Source: Bacteroidota bacterium (GTDB taxonomy: Bacteria; Bacteroidota; Bacteroidia; Bacteroidales; JACABE01). Taken from it: a stretch of 64,000 bases of DNA. The position numbers were made by a program, and so were the translations under genes. The notes below the pieces were generated by a model. It saw only the letters and a list, made by a program, of their open reading frames with translations, was not told the origin of the DNA and did no database searches. Below, piece after piece: positions 1-8,774 of the stretch. The DNA is taken from contig JACABE010000012.1 in assembly GCA_013377005.1 (NCBI GenBank), positions 34,422-98,421 of the forward strand. Reading direction: 5' to 3'. The stretch's first letter is position 1, and the number at the start of each line of letters is the position of its first letter.

Positions 1-168
1 CTAAAAAAAGCAGTTGGAATTATTAATGGACTTTACGAAACAGAAGCTTCCGGTGGAATTACCGAATTAAGCTTACGTCAATATGCAGAAACCGGAGTAG
101 ATTTTATTTCAGTAGGCTCGCTAACACATCATATCAAAAGTTTAGATTTAAGTTTAAAAGCTTATTAA
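1..168 (+). CDS. nadC: nicotinate-nucleotide pyrophosphorylase, C-terminal fragment
   Basis: An open frame enters from the left edge and stops at 166-168, giving the last 55 residues of a protein. It contains EASGGI followed by YAETGVDFISVGSLTH and ends SLDLSLKAY. This is the typical end of quinolinate phosphoribosyltransferase, which converts quinolinate and PRPP to nicotinate mononucleotide in NAD synthesis. The glycine-rich EASGGI and the ISVG strand are the phosphate-binding part of the barrel. The start and most of the gene lie outside the window, so integrity cannot be judged. Confidence 0.9.
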   Translation, partial: LKKAVGIINGLYETEASGGITELSLRQYAETGVDFISVGSLTHHIKSLDLSLKAY

Positions 169-258
169 TCTCATACTTTTTCTATTTTTGATTAGTTTCA
201 ACAAATGAAAAAATTCTATAATAGTTTATTAGTATACTTTGCATAGCAATCATTTAAT

Positions 259-1209
259 ATGTTAGAAGATATTTATCAAAAATTCATTCATTGGAAACCA
301 ATATTTTTAATTATTAGTTTTTCAAAGCAATTAGTTTTACCTGGTTTTGATGGCATTCCTTTTTTTGATGTTTCATTATTCTTTTTTAAAGGAATACAAA
401 AGGGCTATATTACACAAAGAGCATCTTCTTTGTCCTTTAACTTCTTCTTAGCTTTATTTCCTGCTATCATATTCTTTTTTACATTAATTCCCTATCTTCC
501 TATAAGTAATTTTCAAACTACACTCTTTGAAATCTTACAAACATTTCTTCCAACAAATGCTTTTGAAACTGTAAAATCAACCATCAGCGATATTATTACA
601 AATAAAAGAAGTGGCTTATTGTCTGTAGGCTTTATAATGACCTTATACTTTGCAACCAATGGAGTAAATGCTATCATTGATGCTTTTAATCAAACTTACC
701 ATACTGTAGAATCTCGTTCATGGATCAGGCAACGATTAATTTCAATCTTTTTAGTAGTCATTTTATCCGTATTATTAATTATATCCATTTCACTTATTAC
801 ATTTGGTTCTTTTATACTTAAATACTTAGTTAATCATAGTGTTCTGAAAAGCCAATTAACTATTTATCTTTTATTGGCCGGTAAATGGATTGTTTTACTA
901 GCCATGTTATTTTTTAGTGTTTCCTTCTTATACTATTTTGCACCGGCGAAAAAAAAAACTTTCCGTTTCATATCAGCAGGTTCAACATTAGCTACATTTT
1001 TAATCTTAATAATTACTTTAGGTTTTAACTATTATGTTGCTAATTTTTCAAAATACAATGCATTATATGGCTCCATTGGAACCTTAATTATTATATTGAT
1101 GTGGATTTATTTTAATGCAATTATCCTTTTGATTGGTTTTGAGTTAAACGCAAGCATATCAAATGCAAAAAAGAAAGGTAAAGAAATCAAAGAATTAAAA
1201 ATACAATAA
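259..1209 (+). CDS. YihY/BrkB family inner-membrane protein
   Basis: A 316-residue polytopic membrane protein. After a soluble stretch of about 45 residues there is the conserved QRASSLSFNFFLALFPAII segment, then about five more hydrophobic segments, with the family-typical FATNGVNAIIDAFNQTY near residues 130-147 and a basic tail. The family (YihY, also called BrkB or formerly RNase BN) is widespread but its transport or envelope role is unsettled. The stop overlaps the start of wecB by one base (TAATG at 1207-1211), so the two are probably co-translated. About 90 bases separate it from nadC. Confidence 0.88.
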   Translation: MLEDIYQKFIHWKPIFLIISFSKQLVLPGFDGIPFFDVSLFFFKGIQKGYITQRASSLSFNFFLALFPAIIFFFTLIPYLPISNFQTTLFEILQTFLPTNAFETVKSTISDIITNKRSGLLSVGFIMTLYFATNGVNAIIDAFNQTYHTVESRSWIRQRLISIFLVVILSVLLIISISLITFGSFILKYLVNHSVLKSQLTIYLLLAGKWIVLLAMLFFSVSFLYYFAPAKKKTFRFISAGSTLATFLILIITLGFNYYVANFSKYNALYGSIGTLIIILMWIYFNAIILLIGFELNASISNAKKKGKEIKELKIQ

Positions 1210-2375
1210 TGCTGCAGAAAATTAAAATACTAACGATTATAGGTACAAGACCTCAAATTATTAAGGCTTCAGCAATTAGCAGAGCAATCAAAAACCATTT
1301 TAAGAATGCAATTAATGAAATTATTTTGCATACAGGGCAACATTATGATACTAACATGTCAGAGGTTTTTTTTAATGAATTGAAGATCCCAAAACCCAAT
1401 TACAATTTAAACATTGGCTCTGGAACACACGGTAGCCAAACCGCTGATATGATAAAAGGAATAGAAGAAATCATCGTCAAAGAGCAACCCGACTGTATGA
1501 TTTTATATGGAGACACTAATTCTACCCTAGCAGGAGCCATCGCTGCTTCGAAATTACATTGCAAAATTGTACATATTGAAGCAGGATTACGTTCTTACAA
1601 TAAAACAATGCCAGAAGAAATAAACCGCATCCTTTGCGACCACTGTTCTACACTACTTTTTTCGCCTACTAAAACCGGATATCAAAATTTAATAAAAGAA
1701 GGATTTGCAGTAAATAACACCTCGCCATTTACCGCTGATAATCCTAAAATATACTATTGCGGTGATATTATGTTTGACAATACATTGCATTTTTCAGAAA
1801 TAGCCTCCCAAAAAAGCGGAATTCTAAAGAAATATAATCTTAAAAAAAACGCTTATGTTTTAGCAACTATTCATCGCGATAACAATACAGATAATCCTGA
1901 ACGTTTGTCAAATATTTTTGAAGCAATTTTAAGTATTGCTAAAAACAATAACATTGACTTTGTTATTCCCTTACATCCACGTACTACCAAAGTATTGAAA
2001 GAAAACCTATCTTCCGATATTTATTACGAACTAATGAATAATAAATATATTAAAATTATAGAACCTGTTTCTTTTCTCGATATGATTGAGTTAGAAAAAC
2101 ATTCGATTTTAATTGTCACAGATTCAGGTGGAGTACAAAAAGAAGCCTATTTCCTTCAAAAACCTTGTATTATTTTACGTCCTCAAACTGAATGGGTTGA
2201 ATTAATAGAACATGGCAGTTCAATTATGGCTGATGCAGATGTAAATAAAATAATTAATGCAGCTAATACGCTTTTATCGAATAAATCCACAAGCTTTCCG
2301 CCCATATTTGGCAATGGTAAAGCTGCTGATTTTATTTGCGAAGAGATACTAAGTAATTTTATACCAATCAAATAA
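1209..2375 (+). CDS. wecB: UDP-N-acetylglucosamine 2-epimerase (non-hydrolysing)
   Basis: 388 residues, usual length for the family. It interconverts UDP-GlcNAc and UDP-ManNAc in the cytoplasm and supplies ManNAc-type sugars for envelope polysaccharides. Visible motifs are the N-terminal GTRPQIIKASAI, LHTGQHYDTNMSEVFF, YGDTNSTLAGA, the HIEAGLRSYNKTMPEEINR signature near residue 120, and TDSGGVQKEAYFL near 304, which binds UDP. The start overlaps the stop of the YihY gene by one base. No other sugar-nucleotide genes are adjacent, so the polysaccharide it serves cannot be named. Confidence 0.93.
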   Translation: MLQKIKILTIIGTRPQIIKASAISRAIKNHFKNAINEIILHTGQHYDTNMSEVFFNELKIPKPNYNLNIGSGTHGSQTADMIKGIEEIIVKEQPDCMILYGDTNSTLAGAIAASKLHCKIVHIEAGLRSYNKTMPEEINRILCDHCSTLLFSPTKTGYQNLIKEGFAVNNTSPFTADNPKIYYCGDIMFDNTLHFSEIASQKSGILKKYNLKKNAYVLATIHRDNNTDNPERLSNIFEAILSIAKNNNIDFVIPLHPRTTKVLKENLSSDIYYELMNNKYIKIIEPVSFLDMIELEKHSILIVTDSGGVQKEAYFLQKPCIILRPQTEWVELIEHGSSIMADADVNKIINAANTLLSNKSTSFPPIFGNGKAADFICEEILSNFIPIK

Positions 2376-2840
2376 AAAAAATGAGAATAAATATAAGTAA
2401 ACATGTAATATTTTAAACAACTATCTTTTCGTTTTATATAAATACTCATTTTTCAAATAAACCAAGACAGTATAGAAAAGTGTTAAATCAAAATATTTTT
2501 TATAGAGCTACTTGTATTAAATGTAAATAAAATTGCATCAATACGCAAATAATCAGGTATAAAATTCTTTTAAATACTAAATCAATAATACTATTCTTAC
2601 CTTTAACTTTGATTTTTCTACCTTTAACTGGTTTTATGGAAAAAATAGCATTGTTTTTGGTTTTGATAAATATATTTTCCTACTTTTGTAAAAATTTTAA
2701 AACAATAAAAATAATGTTTTAAAGTTAATGAATTAATCGGTTACAAAAATTATTTTTCTTGTAATCAGTTTTTTTAAAGAGAAATTCAATAATTATTTAA
2801 ATAAATACAAATTTTATTAACAATCAAATTTATCAAAAAA
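2376..2840. other. intergenic region with the exbB promoter
   Basis: 465 bases without a convincing gene, very AT-rich. The only recognisable element is the promoter described at 2654-2688. About 150 bases of leader between that promoter and the exbB start contain no hairpin or riboswitch I recognise. Confidence 0.6.
2654..2688 (+). promoter_or_regulatory. Bacteroidota-type promoter for the exbB operon
   Basis: TTTTTG at 2654-2659 and TACTTTTG at 2681-2688 match the -33 (TTG) and -7 (TAnnTTTG) elements of the primary sigma factor of Bacteroidota, with a 21-base spacer. Transcription would start near 2695, about 145 bases before the exbB ATG. Confidence 0.7.
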
Positions 2841-3647
2841 ATGAAAAAAAACGATGAATTATCAAGCAGTTTAAAAACCTGGTTTTCAGCTTTAGTTATT
2901 CCATTAGCAGTGATAGTAGCTACATGTATTTACATATTTATTTTAGGTAATGGAAGCAATTTTCAGGGTGGTAACAGTAGCGGTAATCCTTTACCTGGTA
3001 ATTACTTAGCTACAGTTTACAAAGGTGGTTTTATTGTTCCTATTTTAATGTCTTTATTAATCATTGTATTGACATTTACAATCGAAAGATTTTTTACAAT
3101 TACAAAAGCAAAAGGTAAAGGTTCTGTAACTGCATTTGTTAAAAAAGTAAAACAATCTGTTGCAAATAATGATTTAAATGCTGCAGTTGAAGCATGTAAC
3201 AAACAAAAAGGATCTGTTGCAAATGTTATTTATTCTGTTTTAATGCGTTACAAAGCACTTGAGAATGATCAAACCATGAACAAAGATCAAAAATTAATGT
3301 CAATTCAAAAAGAAATTGAAGAAGCTACTTCTTTGGAATTACCTGGTTTAGAACAAAATTTAGTAATTTTAGCAACTATAACTTCGGTATCAACTTTGTT
3401 AGGGTTATTAGGTACAGTATTAGGTATGATTCGTGCTTTTGCAGCGTTAGCAAATGCAGGTGCTCCTGACTCAGTAGCTTTAGCAACCGGTATTTCAGAA
3501 GCTCTTATTAATACTGCTTTTGGTATTGGTACTGCTGCATTAGCAGTTGTCTTCTATAATGTGTTTACTACACAAATTGACAAATTAACATACAGTATTG
3601 ACGAAGCTGGTTTCAGCATCGTGCAGACTTACGCTGAAAAACATTAA
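2841..3647 (+). CDS. exbB: MotA/TolQ/ExbB proton channel family protein
   Basis: 268 residues. There is an N-terminal membrane segment at about 15-36, a second at about 55-75, a cytoplasmic loop, and the conserved pair of helices at about 175-255 containing LLGLLGTVLGMIRAFAAL and INTAFGIGTAALAVVFYN. ExbB forms the pentameric inner-membrane channel that, with ExbD, uses the proton gradient to drive TonB and so outer-membrane receptors. It is the first gene of an operon with two exbD genes and tonB directly downstream, and has its own promoter. Confidence 0.93.
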   Translation: MKKNDELSSSLKTWFSALVIPLAVIVATCIYIFILGNGSNFQGGNSSGNPLPGNYLATVYKGGFIVPILMSLLIIVLTFTIERFFTITKAKGKGSVTAFVKKVKQSVANNDLNAAVEACNKQKGSVANVIYSVLMRYKALENDQTMNKDQKLMSIQKEIEEATSLELPGLEQNLVILATITSVSTLLGLLGTVLGMIRAFAALANAGAPDSVALATGISEALINTAFGIGTAALAVVFYNVFTTQIDKLTYSIDEAGFSIVQTYAEKH

Positions 3648-3667
3648 TAAATAAAAAAACAAGTAAA

Positions 3668-4276
3668 ATGCCGAAAGTAAAAGCAAAGCGAAAAAGTACC
3701 TGGGTTGATATGACCGCCATGTGTGATATGGCATTCTTATTACTCACGTTTTTTATGCTCACTTCTAATTTTACAGTAAAAGAACCTATTCAAGTTGATA
3801 CTCCATCTTCAATTTCAGAAATTAAAATACCTGAAACTAATATCATGAAGGTTATTGTTGACAAAGATGGAAAAGTTTTCTTTGGAATTGACGGACAGGA
3901 AAAGAGAATAAGTTTATTGGAAAAAATAGGTGAAGCTTATAAAATAAACTTTACACAAAAAGAAAAACATGAGTTTAGTTTAGTAACTTCATTTGGTCAA
4001 CCATTAGAAAAAATGAAAGCATATCTTGCATTGACTCCTGAACAAAGAGATTTGAAAGAAAATGCTGTAGGTATTCCAACAGACTCACTCAATAATCAGT
4101 TTAAAGATTGGGTTAGAGCTGCAAGAGCTGTAAATAGAGAAATTAAGATAGCAATAAAAGCTGATCAGAAAACACCTTATCCCAAAATTAAGAATGTTAT
4201 GAACACATTACAGGACTTAAATGAATGTAGGTTTAATTTGATTACAAGCCTAGAAGAAGTACCTAAAAATTTATAA
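3668..4276 (+). CDS. exbD: ExbD/TolR family biopolymer transporter (first copy)
   Basis: 202 residues. A short basic N-terminus leads into the single membrane helix VDMTAMCDMAFLLLTFFML (residues about 13-31); the Asp at residue 19 is the expected proton-carrying residue. The rest is a periplasmic domain ending in the ExbD fold (IKIAIKADQKTPYPKIKNV, about residues 158-176). It lies 20 bases after exbB and 22 before a second exbD. Two divergent exbD copies are common in Bacteroidota operons and may form a heteromeric stator; that is inference. Confidence 0.9.
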   Translation: MPKVKAKRKSTWVDMTAMCDMAFLLLTFFMLTSNFTVKEPIQVDTPSSISEIKIPETNIMKVIVDKDGKVFFGIDGQEKRISLLEKIGEAYKINFTQKEKHEFSLVTSFGQPLEKMKAYLALTPEQRDLKENAVGIPTDSLNNQFKDWVRAARAVNREIKIAIKADQKTPYPKIKNVMNTLQDLNECRFNLITSLEEVPKNL

Positions 4277-4298
4277 ACAATATTAAATTTATAAAGAA

Positions 4299-4916
4299 AT
4301 GGCAGAATTAAACACCGAAGGAAAAGGTGGTAAACATAAAGGGAAATCTAAAAAGGTTTCAACAAGGGTGGATCTTACCCCAATGGTTGACTTAGCTTTC
4401 TTACTGATTACTTTTTTTATGCTTACAACTTCAATGTTAAAGCCTCAAACAATGGAGCTTGCAATGCCTTCAAAAGATACACCTACGGATCCTCCAAAAC
4501 TTAAACAATCATTAGCGGTAACCGTTATCCTAGGTAAAGATAATAAAGTGTTCTATTTTTTTGGAGCTAAAGATGAGAAAACAGGTGCTGATCCCAAAAT
4601 TGAAACGACTGATTTTGGTCCTAATGGAATCAGAAAAGTTCTATTAGATAGAAACAGGGAAATTATTGTGAAAGTTGATGAATTGCGAAAGCAAAATGCA
4701 GATAGAAAAATATCTGATGACACACTTAAAGTGAGAATTAACCGCGAAAAATCTGTTAAAACTGCTCCTATGGTTTTGATAAAAGCTACCGATGATTCAT
4801 CCTATAAAAATTTAGTAGATATACTCGATGAAATGATGATTTGCAATATTGGCAAATATGCTATTATTGATATTACACCTGAAGATCTAGCTAAAATAAA
4901 AACGTTGAACCTCTAA
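4299..4916 (+). CDS. exbD: ExbD/TolR family biopolymer transporter (second copy)
   Basis: 205 residues. A Lys/Gly-rich N-terminus precedes the membrane helix VDLTPMVDLAFLLITFFML (about residues 24-42), which has the canonical TPMVD motif with its membrane Asp. The periplasmic part carries an insert of charged residues in the middle and ends in the ExbD-like PMVLIKATDDSSYKNLVDIL. It differs strongly in sequence from the copy just upstream, so the two are old paralogues and not a recent duplication. It is followed after 12 bases by tonB. Confidence 0.9.
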   Translation: MAELNTEGKGGKHKGKSKKVSTRVDLTPMVDLAFLLITFFMLTTSMLKPQTMELAMPSKDTPTDPPKLKQSLAVTVILGKDNKVFYFFGAKDEKTGADPKIETTDFGPNGIRKVLLDRNREIIVKVDELRKQNADRKISDDTLKVRINREKSVKTAPMVLIKATDDSSYKNLVDILDEMMICNIGKYAIIDITPEDLAKIKTLNL

Positions 4917-4928
4917 AAATTAAAAGTC

Positions 4929-5735
4929 ATGTCAGATAAAGTAAATATCTATTCAGATGAATGGTGCGATATGGTTTTTGCAAATAAAAACCATGAATAT
5001 GGGGCTTTTGTTCTAAGAAAAGGTTCATCAAGACGACATTTGAGAGCAATATTAATAGCAGTAATATTTTTTACGTTGGCGGTAAGTTCTCCTGTAATTT
5101 TAAAAACAATACTTCCTGAGAAAAAAGTTGCCTTTGATGAAGTAACAAAAATAACAGATGTTAAACTTGATAAACCTAAAGAGGATAAAGTAATAATAGA
5201 AGAAGAACAGCCAATTTCAAAAAGTACAATTCAATTTGTACCTCCTGTTATTAAAGCTGATGAAGACGTTCCTGATGATGTAGAAATTAAAACACAAGAT
5301 GATTTATCACAATCAAAAGAAATTATTTCTACTACAACATTTAAAGGAGATGATGTAAATGGTGTTGATCCAAGTGAACTTAATACTAATCAAAAAATTG
5401 CGGATGACGGTGGCGAAGGTACTCCATTTACAATTGTGGAACAACAACCGGATTTTCCAGGTGGAGAAGCAGAAATGAAAAAATTCTTGCTTCAGAATAT
5501 GAAATACCCAACTATGGCCAGAGAATCTGGAATAGAAGGTACTGTTTTTGTAACATTTGTTGTTAGTAAATCTGGGAAAATTTCAAGTATTAAAATACTT
5601 CGTGGTATCGGAGGTGGTTGCGATGAAGAAGCAATTCGAGTAATCAAAATGATGCCGGAATGGAAACCAGGTAAACAAAATGGACAGGCTGTTCCTGTTC
5701 AGTTTAACATGCCAATCAAATTTTCTTTGCAATAA
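4929..5735 (+). CDS. tonB: TonB family energy transducer
   Basis: 268 residues. A cytoplasmic N-terminus of about 37 residues precedes one membrane helix (about 38-58), then an acidic periplasmic linker rich in Asp, Glu and Lys, then the TonB C-terminal domain from about residue 180: MKYPTMARESGIEGTVFVTF and MMPEWKPGKQNGQAVPVQF. TonB carries energy from ExbB/ExbD to outer-membrane receptors. The linker lacks the Pro-Glu/Pro-Lys repeats of enterobacterial TonB, as is usual in Bacteroidota. Its stop overlaps the next start by one base. Confidence 0.92.
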   Translation: MSDKVNIYSDEWCDMVFANKNHEYGAFVLRKGSSRRHLRAILIAVIFFTLAVSSPVILKTILPEKKVAFDEVTKITDVKLDKPKEDKVIIEEEQPISKSTIQFVPPVIKADEDVPDDVEIKTQDDLSQSKEIISTTTFKGDDVNGVDPSELNTNQKIADDGGEGTPFTIVEQQPDFPGGEAEMKKFLLQNMKYPTMARESGIEGTVFVTFVVSKSGKISSIKILRGIGGGCDEEAIRVIKMMPEWKPGKQNGQAVPVQFNMPIKFSLQ

Positions 5736-5980
5736 TGGAAATACAAAACGACAAAAAAGGACAATGGAAAAATATATTACATAAAATGCTCGAAAAATTA
5801 GCTTATGTAATGGTTGTCTTTTATTTCGTTTTATCTCTTTTTTTGATGCTTACTAATATATTTTCCGCATCACTGAATCCTATTCAAAGGTATTCAGTGG
5901 GCGGAATTTTATTTATTTATTCAATATTCAGAGCTTATCGTATTTATTTATCACAAAAAGAAACCAATGAAAATAAATAA
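5735..5980 (+). CDS. small two-helix membrane protein of the exb-tonB operon
   Basis: 81 residues with a basic N-terminus and two hydrophobic segments, about residues 20-44 and 53-68, ending in a charged tail. I know no function for it. The ATG overlaps the tonB stop (TAATG), and its own end overlaps the next gene by 14 bases, so translation is probably coupled on both sides. The tight overlaps and normal codon use make it a real gene. It may be an accessory membrane component of the ExbBD-TonB complex, by position only. Confidence 0.75.
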   Translation: MEIQNDKKGQWKNILHKMLEKLAYVMVVFYFVLSLFLMLTNIFSASLNPIQRYSVGGILFIYSIFRAYRIYLSQKETNENK

Positions 5981-6920
5981 ATTTCCAATTTATCCTTATC
6001 TATTATTTTTATTATCTTTAATCTTTGTAATATCCTGTAATTCAAAGCAACAATATAGTGATACTCCAACTACAGGGTCAATTTCTATTGCCGTTGATGA
6101 AACTTTTAAACCCATTGCACAAGCAGAAATTGATGTTTTTCAGGCTATTTATAATTCTACTTCGATAAAGCCATCTTACGATAACGAAAATCTAGCATTT
6201 AAGAAACTACTTAATGATAGTGTTAGAATGATAATTTGTTCTAGAAAATTATATCAGTTTGAAAAAGATATCTTTGAAAAGAAGAAATTTTACCCCAAAG
6301 AAATAAAAATTGCAACTGATGCTATTGCTTTAATTGTTAACCCTTCAAACAAAGATACTATCATTAGTATTGACAATTTAAAAGATATTTTAAATGGGAA
6401 AATTACAAGCTGGAAGCAAATTTATCCAACTTCAAAATTAGGGAAAATTACGTTGGTATTTGATAATCAGAATTCAAGTACTGTTCACTATTTAATTGAT
6501 TCTGTAAGTAAAGGTGATACATTATCTAATACGCTCTCCGCATTAAATATTAATACTGATGTTATAAGCTATGTATCTAAAAATGCTAATGCGATTGGTA
6601 TAATTGGCACAAGTTTTGTAAGTGATAGAGATGACTCTACATCATTATCATTTTTAAACAGTATTAAAGTAATGTCAGTCAGCAAAGAACATATAGCAAC
6701 CTATGAGAATAGTTTTAAACCCTATCAAGCGTATATCGCAACTAAGCAATATCCATTGGTAAGGGATATTTATATTATTCTTTCAGAACCTCGCACCGGT
6801 CTTGCATCTGGATTTACATCTTTTATTACTAGTGATAGAGGACAAAGAATTATTCTTAAATCTGGGATTTTGCCAGCAACTAGACCAGTGAGGATTATCA
6901 ATGTTAATAACGAATTATAA
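5967..6920 (+). CDS. PstS-like substrate-binding lipoprotein
   Basis: 317 residues. The N-terminal signal ends in the lipobox VISC, so it is likely an anchored lipoprotein (Cys at about residue 24). The remainder resembles the phosphate-binding PBP-like family: GSISIAVDETFKP, then ATDAIALIVNPSNKDTIIS and LNGKITSWKQIYP, typical of PstS, and a final RGQRIILKSGILPATRPVR. No pstC, pstA or pstB is present, so it probably does not feed a phosphate ABC transporter. Such stand-alone proteins commonly sit in exbB-exbD-tonB operons of Bacteroidota. The ligand is unknown. Confidence 0.82.
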   Translation: MKINKFPIYPYLLFLLSLIFVISCNSKQQYSDTPTTGSISIAVDETFKPIAQAEIDVFQAIYNSTSIKPSYDNENLAFKKLLNDSVRMIICSRKLYQFEKDIFEKKKFYPKEIKIATDAIALIVNPSNKDTIISIDNLKDILNGKITSWKQIYPTSKLGKITLVFDNQNSSTVHYLIDSVSKGDTLSNTLSALNINTDVISYVSKNANAIGIIGTSFVSDRDDSTSLSFLNSIKVMSVSKEHIATYENSFKPYQAYIATKQYPLVRDIYIILSEPRTGLASGFTSFITSDRGQRIILKSGILPATRPVRIINVNNEL

Positions 6921-6932
6921 TAAAAAAACATT

Positions 6933-8567
6933 ATGAACTACCAGAAAAAAACAACAAAATATTCATTAATTAGCATTTTTATAATTTTGATGTTAAATGT
7001 TAGTTTTGTGAATGCTCAATTTGATTCTTATGGCGATAAGCTATTAAAAATGAATCAATTTAAAACAGCAAAATCTTATTTTTTACATAAAATAAATGAA
7101 AAGCCCAATGATGTTTCAATTCTTTATTATTTAGGTGAAACTTATTATAATCTGGGCAAAACAGATTCTGCAGAGTATTATTTTAACAAAGGCATCTCTT
7201 TGGTCCCAAATGATATTTACTTAAATATTGGCGTTGGAAAAATTCTTTTGGATAAATCGAATATTTCTGAAGCAAAAAAACTGTTTGAAAGAGCTAATTC
7301 TTTAGCTAAATATAAGGATGTTACTGTATTATCAACAATAGCAGATGCTTTAATTAGTACAAAGAATAAACAATTTGATTTGGCAAACGAATATTTGCTT
7401 AAGGCAAAAGAAATTAATAAGACCAAATCTATTATTCACATAGTTTCCGGTGATTTGAATAGTATTCAATTGAATTTAGGAGAAGCTGCTAATGATTATG
7501 AAAGAGCTTTCTATTTTGACCCACAATGTACAGAAGCATATTATAAATTAGGTAGAATTTATAATATTGCAAGAAACTATAAAGAAAGTATTAAAGCTTT
7601 TGAAAGTGCATTAAAAATAGATTCAGCCTACATTCCCGTTTGGAGAGATTTAGCAGAAATGTACTATGCTTATGGTCATTATCAAGAAGCAAGTGATGCT
7701 TTTGCTAAATATATTCAGTTAACAGAACCTGATTTAAATGACAATATCCGTTATGCAACTATACTTTACTTTAACAAAGAATATACAAAATCTTTAACGG
7801 AAACAAATAATGCTTTACTTAAAGATCCAAAAAACTTTGTGATGAAAAGATTGAATACTTACAATTTGTATGAAACCAATGATTTTACTAAAAGTTTGAG
7901 TGCAATAAATGAATTTTTCAAAATAACACCTGAAAGTAAAATAATTGCACAGGATTATGAGTATTACGGCAAAATATTAAGTAAGAACAATATGGACTCT
8001 CTTGCAATTATTGCTTTTGAAAAAACCATCGCAATGGATAGTAGTAAAAAAATGTTTTATGAAAACATTGGTAAGTCTTATGATAAATTAAAAAAATATG
8101 AAAAAGCTGTTATCGCTTATGAAAAACTGATATCATCAGAAAAAAATCCTTTATCAACTGAATATTTTCAATTGGGTAAAAGTGCATATTATTCTGGAGC
8201 ACCTCTTATAAATGCTGAAGACACTCTTAGAAAAATGATTTATTTACAAAAAGCTGATACTTCTTTTTCAAAAGTAATTGAATTATCACCCAATTCACAT
8301 TTAGGCTATTTATGGAAAGCACGTATTAATGCATTAATTGACTCTAAAACTACAGTTGGACTTGCAAAGCCATGGTATGAAAAAGTAATTGCTATATTAG
8401 AACTTACCCCCGGTAAAGGTACAAAAGACCTTATAGAAGCCTATGGTTATTTAGGTGTTTATTATATAAAAAATGATGATAATAAAACTTCAAAAATATA
8501 CTGGAATAAAATTTTAGAACTAGATCCAGCGAATGTTGACGCATTAAAATATAAAGATTTTAAATAA
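6933..8567 (+). CDS. exported tetratricopeptide repeat protein
   Basis: 544 residues. It begins with a signal peptide ending near FVNAQF (about residue 29), so it is exported. The rest consists of tandem TPR units, for example VSILYYLGETYYNLGKTDSA, TEAYYKLGRIYNIARNYKES and PVWRDLAEMYYAYGHYQEAS, each followed by a matching second helix. TPR arrays bind partner proteins; with the TonB and PstS-like genes immediately upstream (12-base gap) it may be a periplasmic scaffold for that machinery. A strong terminator follows at 8621, so this is the last gene of the operon. Confidence 0.85.
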   Translation: MNYQKKTTKYSLISIFIILMLNVSFVNAQFDSYGDKLLKMNQFKTAKSYFLHKINEKPNDVSILYYLGETYYNLGKTDSAEYYFNKGISLVPNDIYLNIGVGKILLDKSNISEAKKLFERANSLAKYKDVTVLSTIADALISTKNKQFDLANEYLLKAKEINKTKSIIHIVSGDLNSIQLNLGEAANDYERAFYFDPQCTEAYYKLGRIYNIARNYKESIKAFESALKIDSAYIPVWRDLAEMYYAYGHYQEASDAFAKYIQLTEPDLNDNIRYATILYFNKEYTKSLTETNNALLKDPKNFVMKRLNTYNLYETNDFTKSLSAINEFFKITPESKIIAQDYEYYGKILSKNNMDSLAIIAFEKTIAMDSSKKMFYENIGKSYDKLKKYEKAVIAYEKLISSEKNPLSTEYFQLGKSAYYSGAPLINAEDTLRKMIYLQKADTSFSKVIELSPNSHLGYLWKARINALIDSKTTVGLAKPWYEKVIAILELTPGKGTKDLIEAYGYLGVYYIKNDDNKTSKIYWNKILELDPANVDALKYKDFK

Positions 8568-8620
8568 TTTTTCTATTTCAGAATTAAGTTGACTAACTAA
8601 AAACATTTTCTTAAAAAACA

Positions 8621-8658
8621 AATAATAAACCCTGGTCATTTGACTGGGGTTTATTATT
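8621..8658 (+). terminator. rho-independent terminator after the exb-tonB operon
   Basis: AATAATAAACCC at 8621-8632 is exactly complementary to GGGTTTATTATT at 8647-8658, with a 14-base loop. It lies 53 bases after the TPR gene stop and before the hdr promoter region. Confidence 0.8.
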
Positions 8659-8731
8659 TACAACTCATTGAGAGACTTTATTCTGTTAAATTTACCTGAA
8701 AAATATTAAAAAAATCTAATATTTTTTTTTA

Positions 8732-8757
8732 TTGTTAATAAAAAAACAGTAATATTG
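8732..8757 (+). promoter_or_regulatory. possible promoter of the hdr-flx operon
   Basis: TAATATTG at 8750-8757 differs by one base from TAnnTTTG and lies 17 bases before the hdrC ATG. A TTG at 8732-8734 is closer (15 bases) than the usual 17-23. A similar TAATATTG precedes nuoA at 36134. Confidence 0.35.
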
Positions 8758-8774
8758 TACAAAAAAAATAAACA

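Noticed and set aside
5967..6920. Phosphate ABC transporter operon
   Set aside because: Only the binding-protein-like gene is present; pstC, pstA, pstB and phoU are absent, and the gene overlaps the tonB operon.
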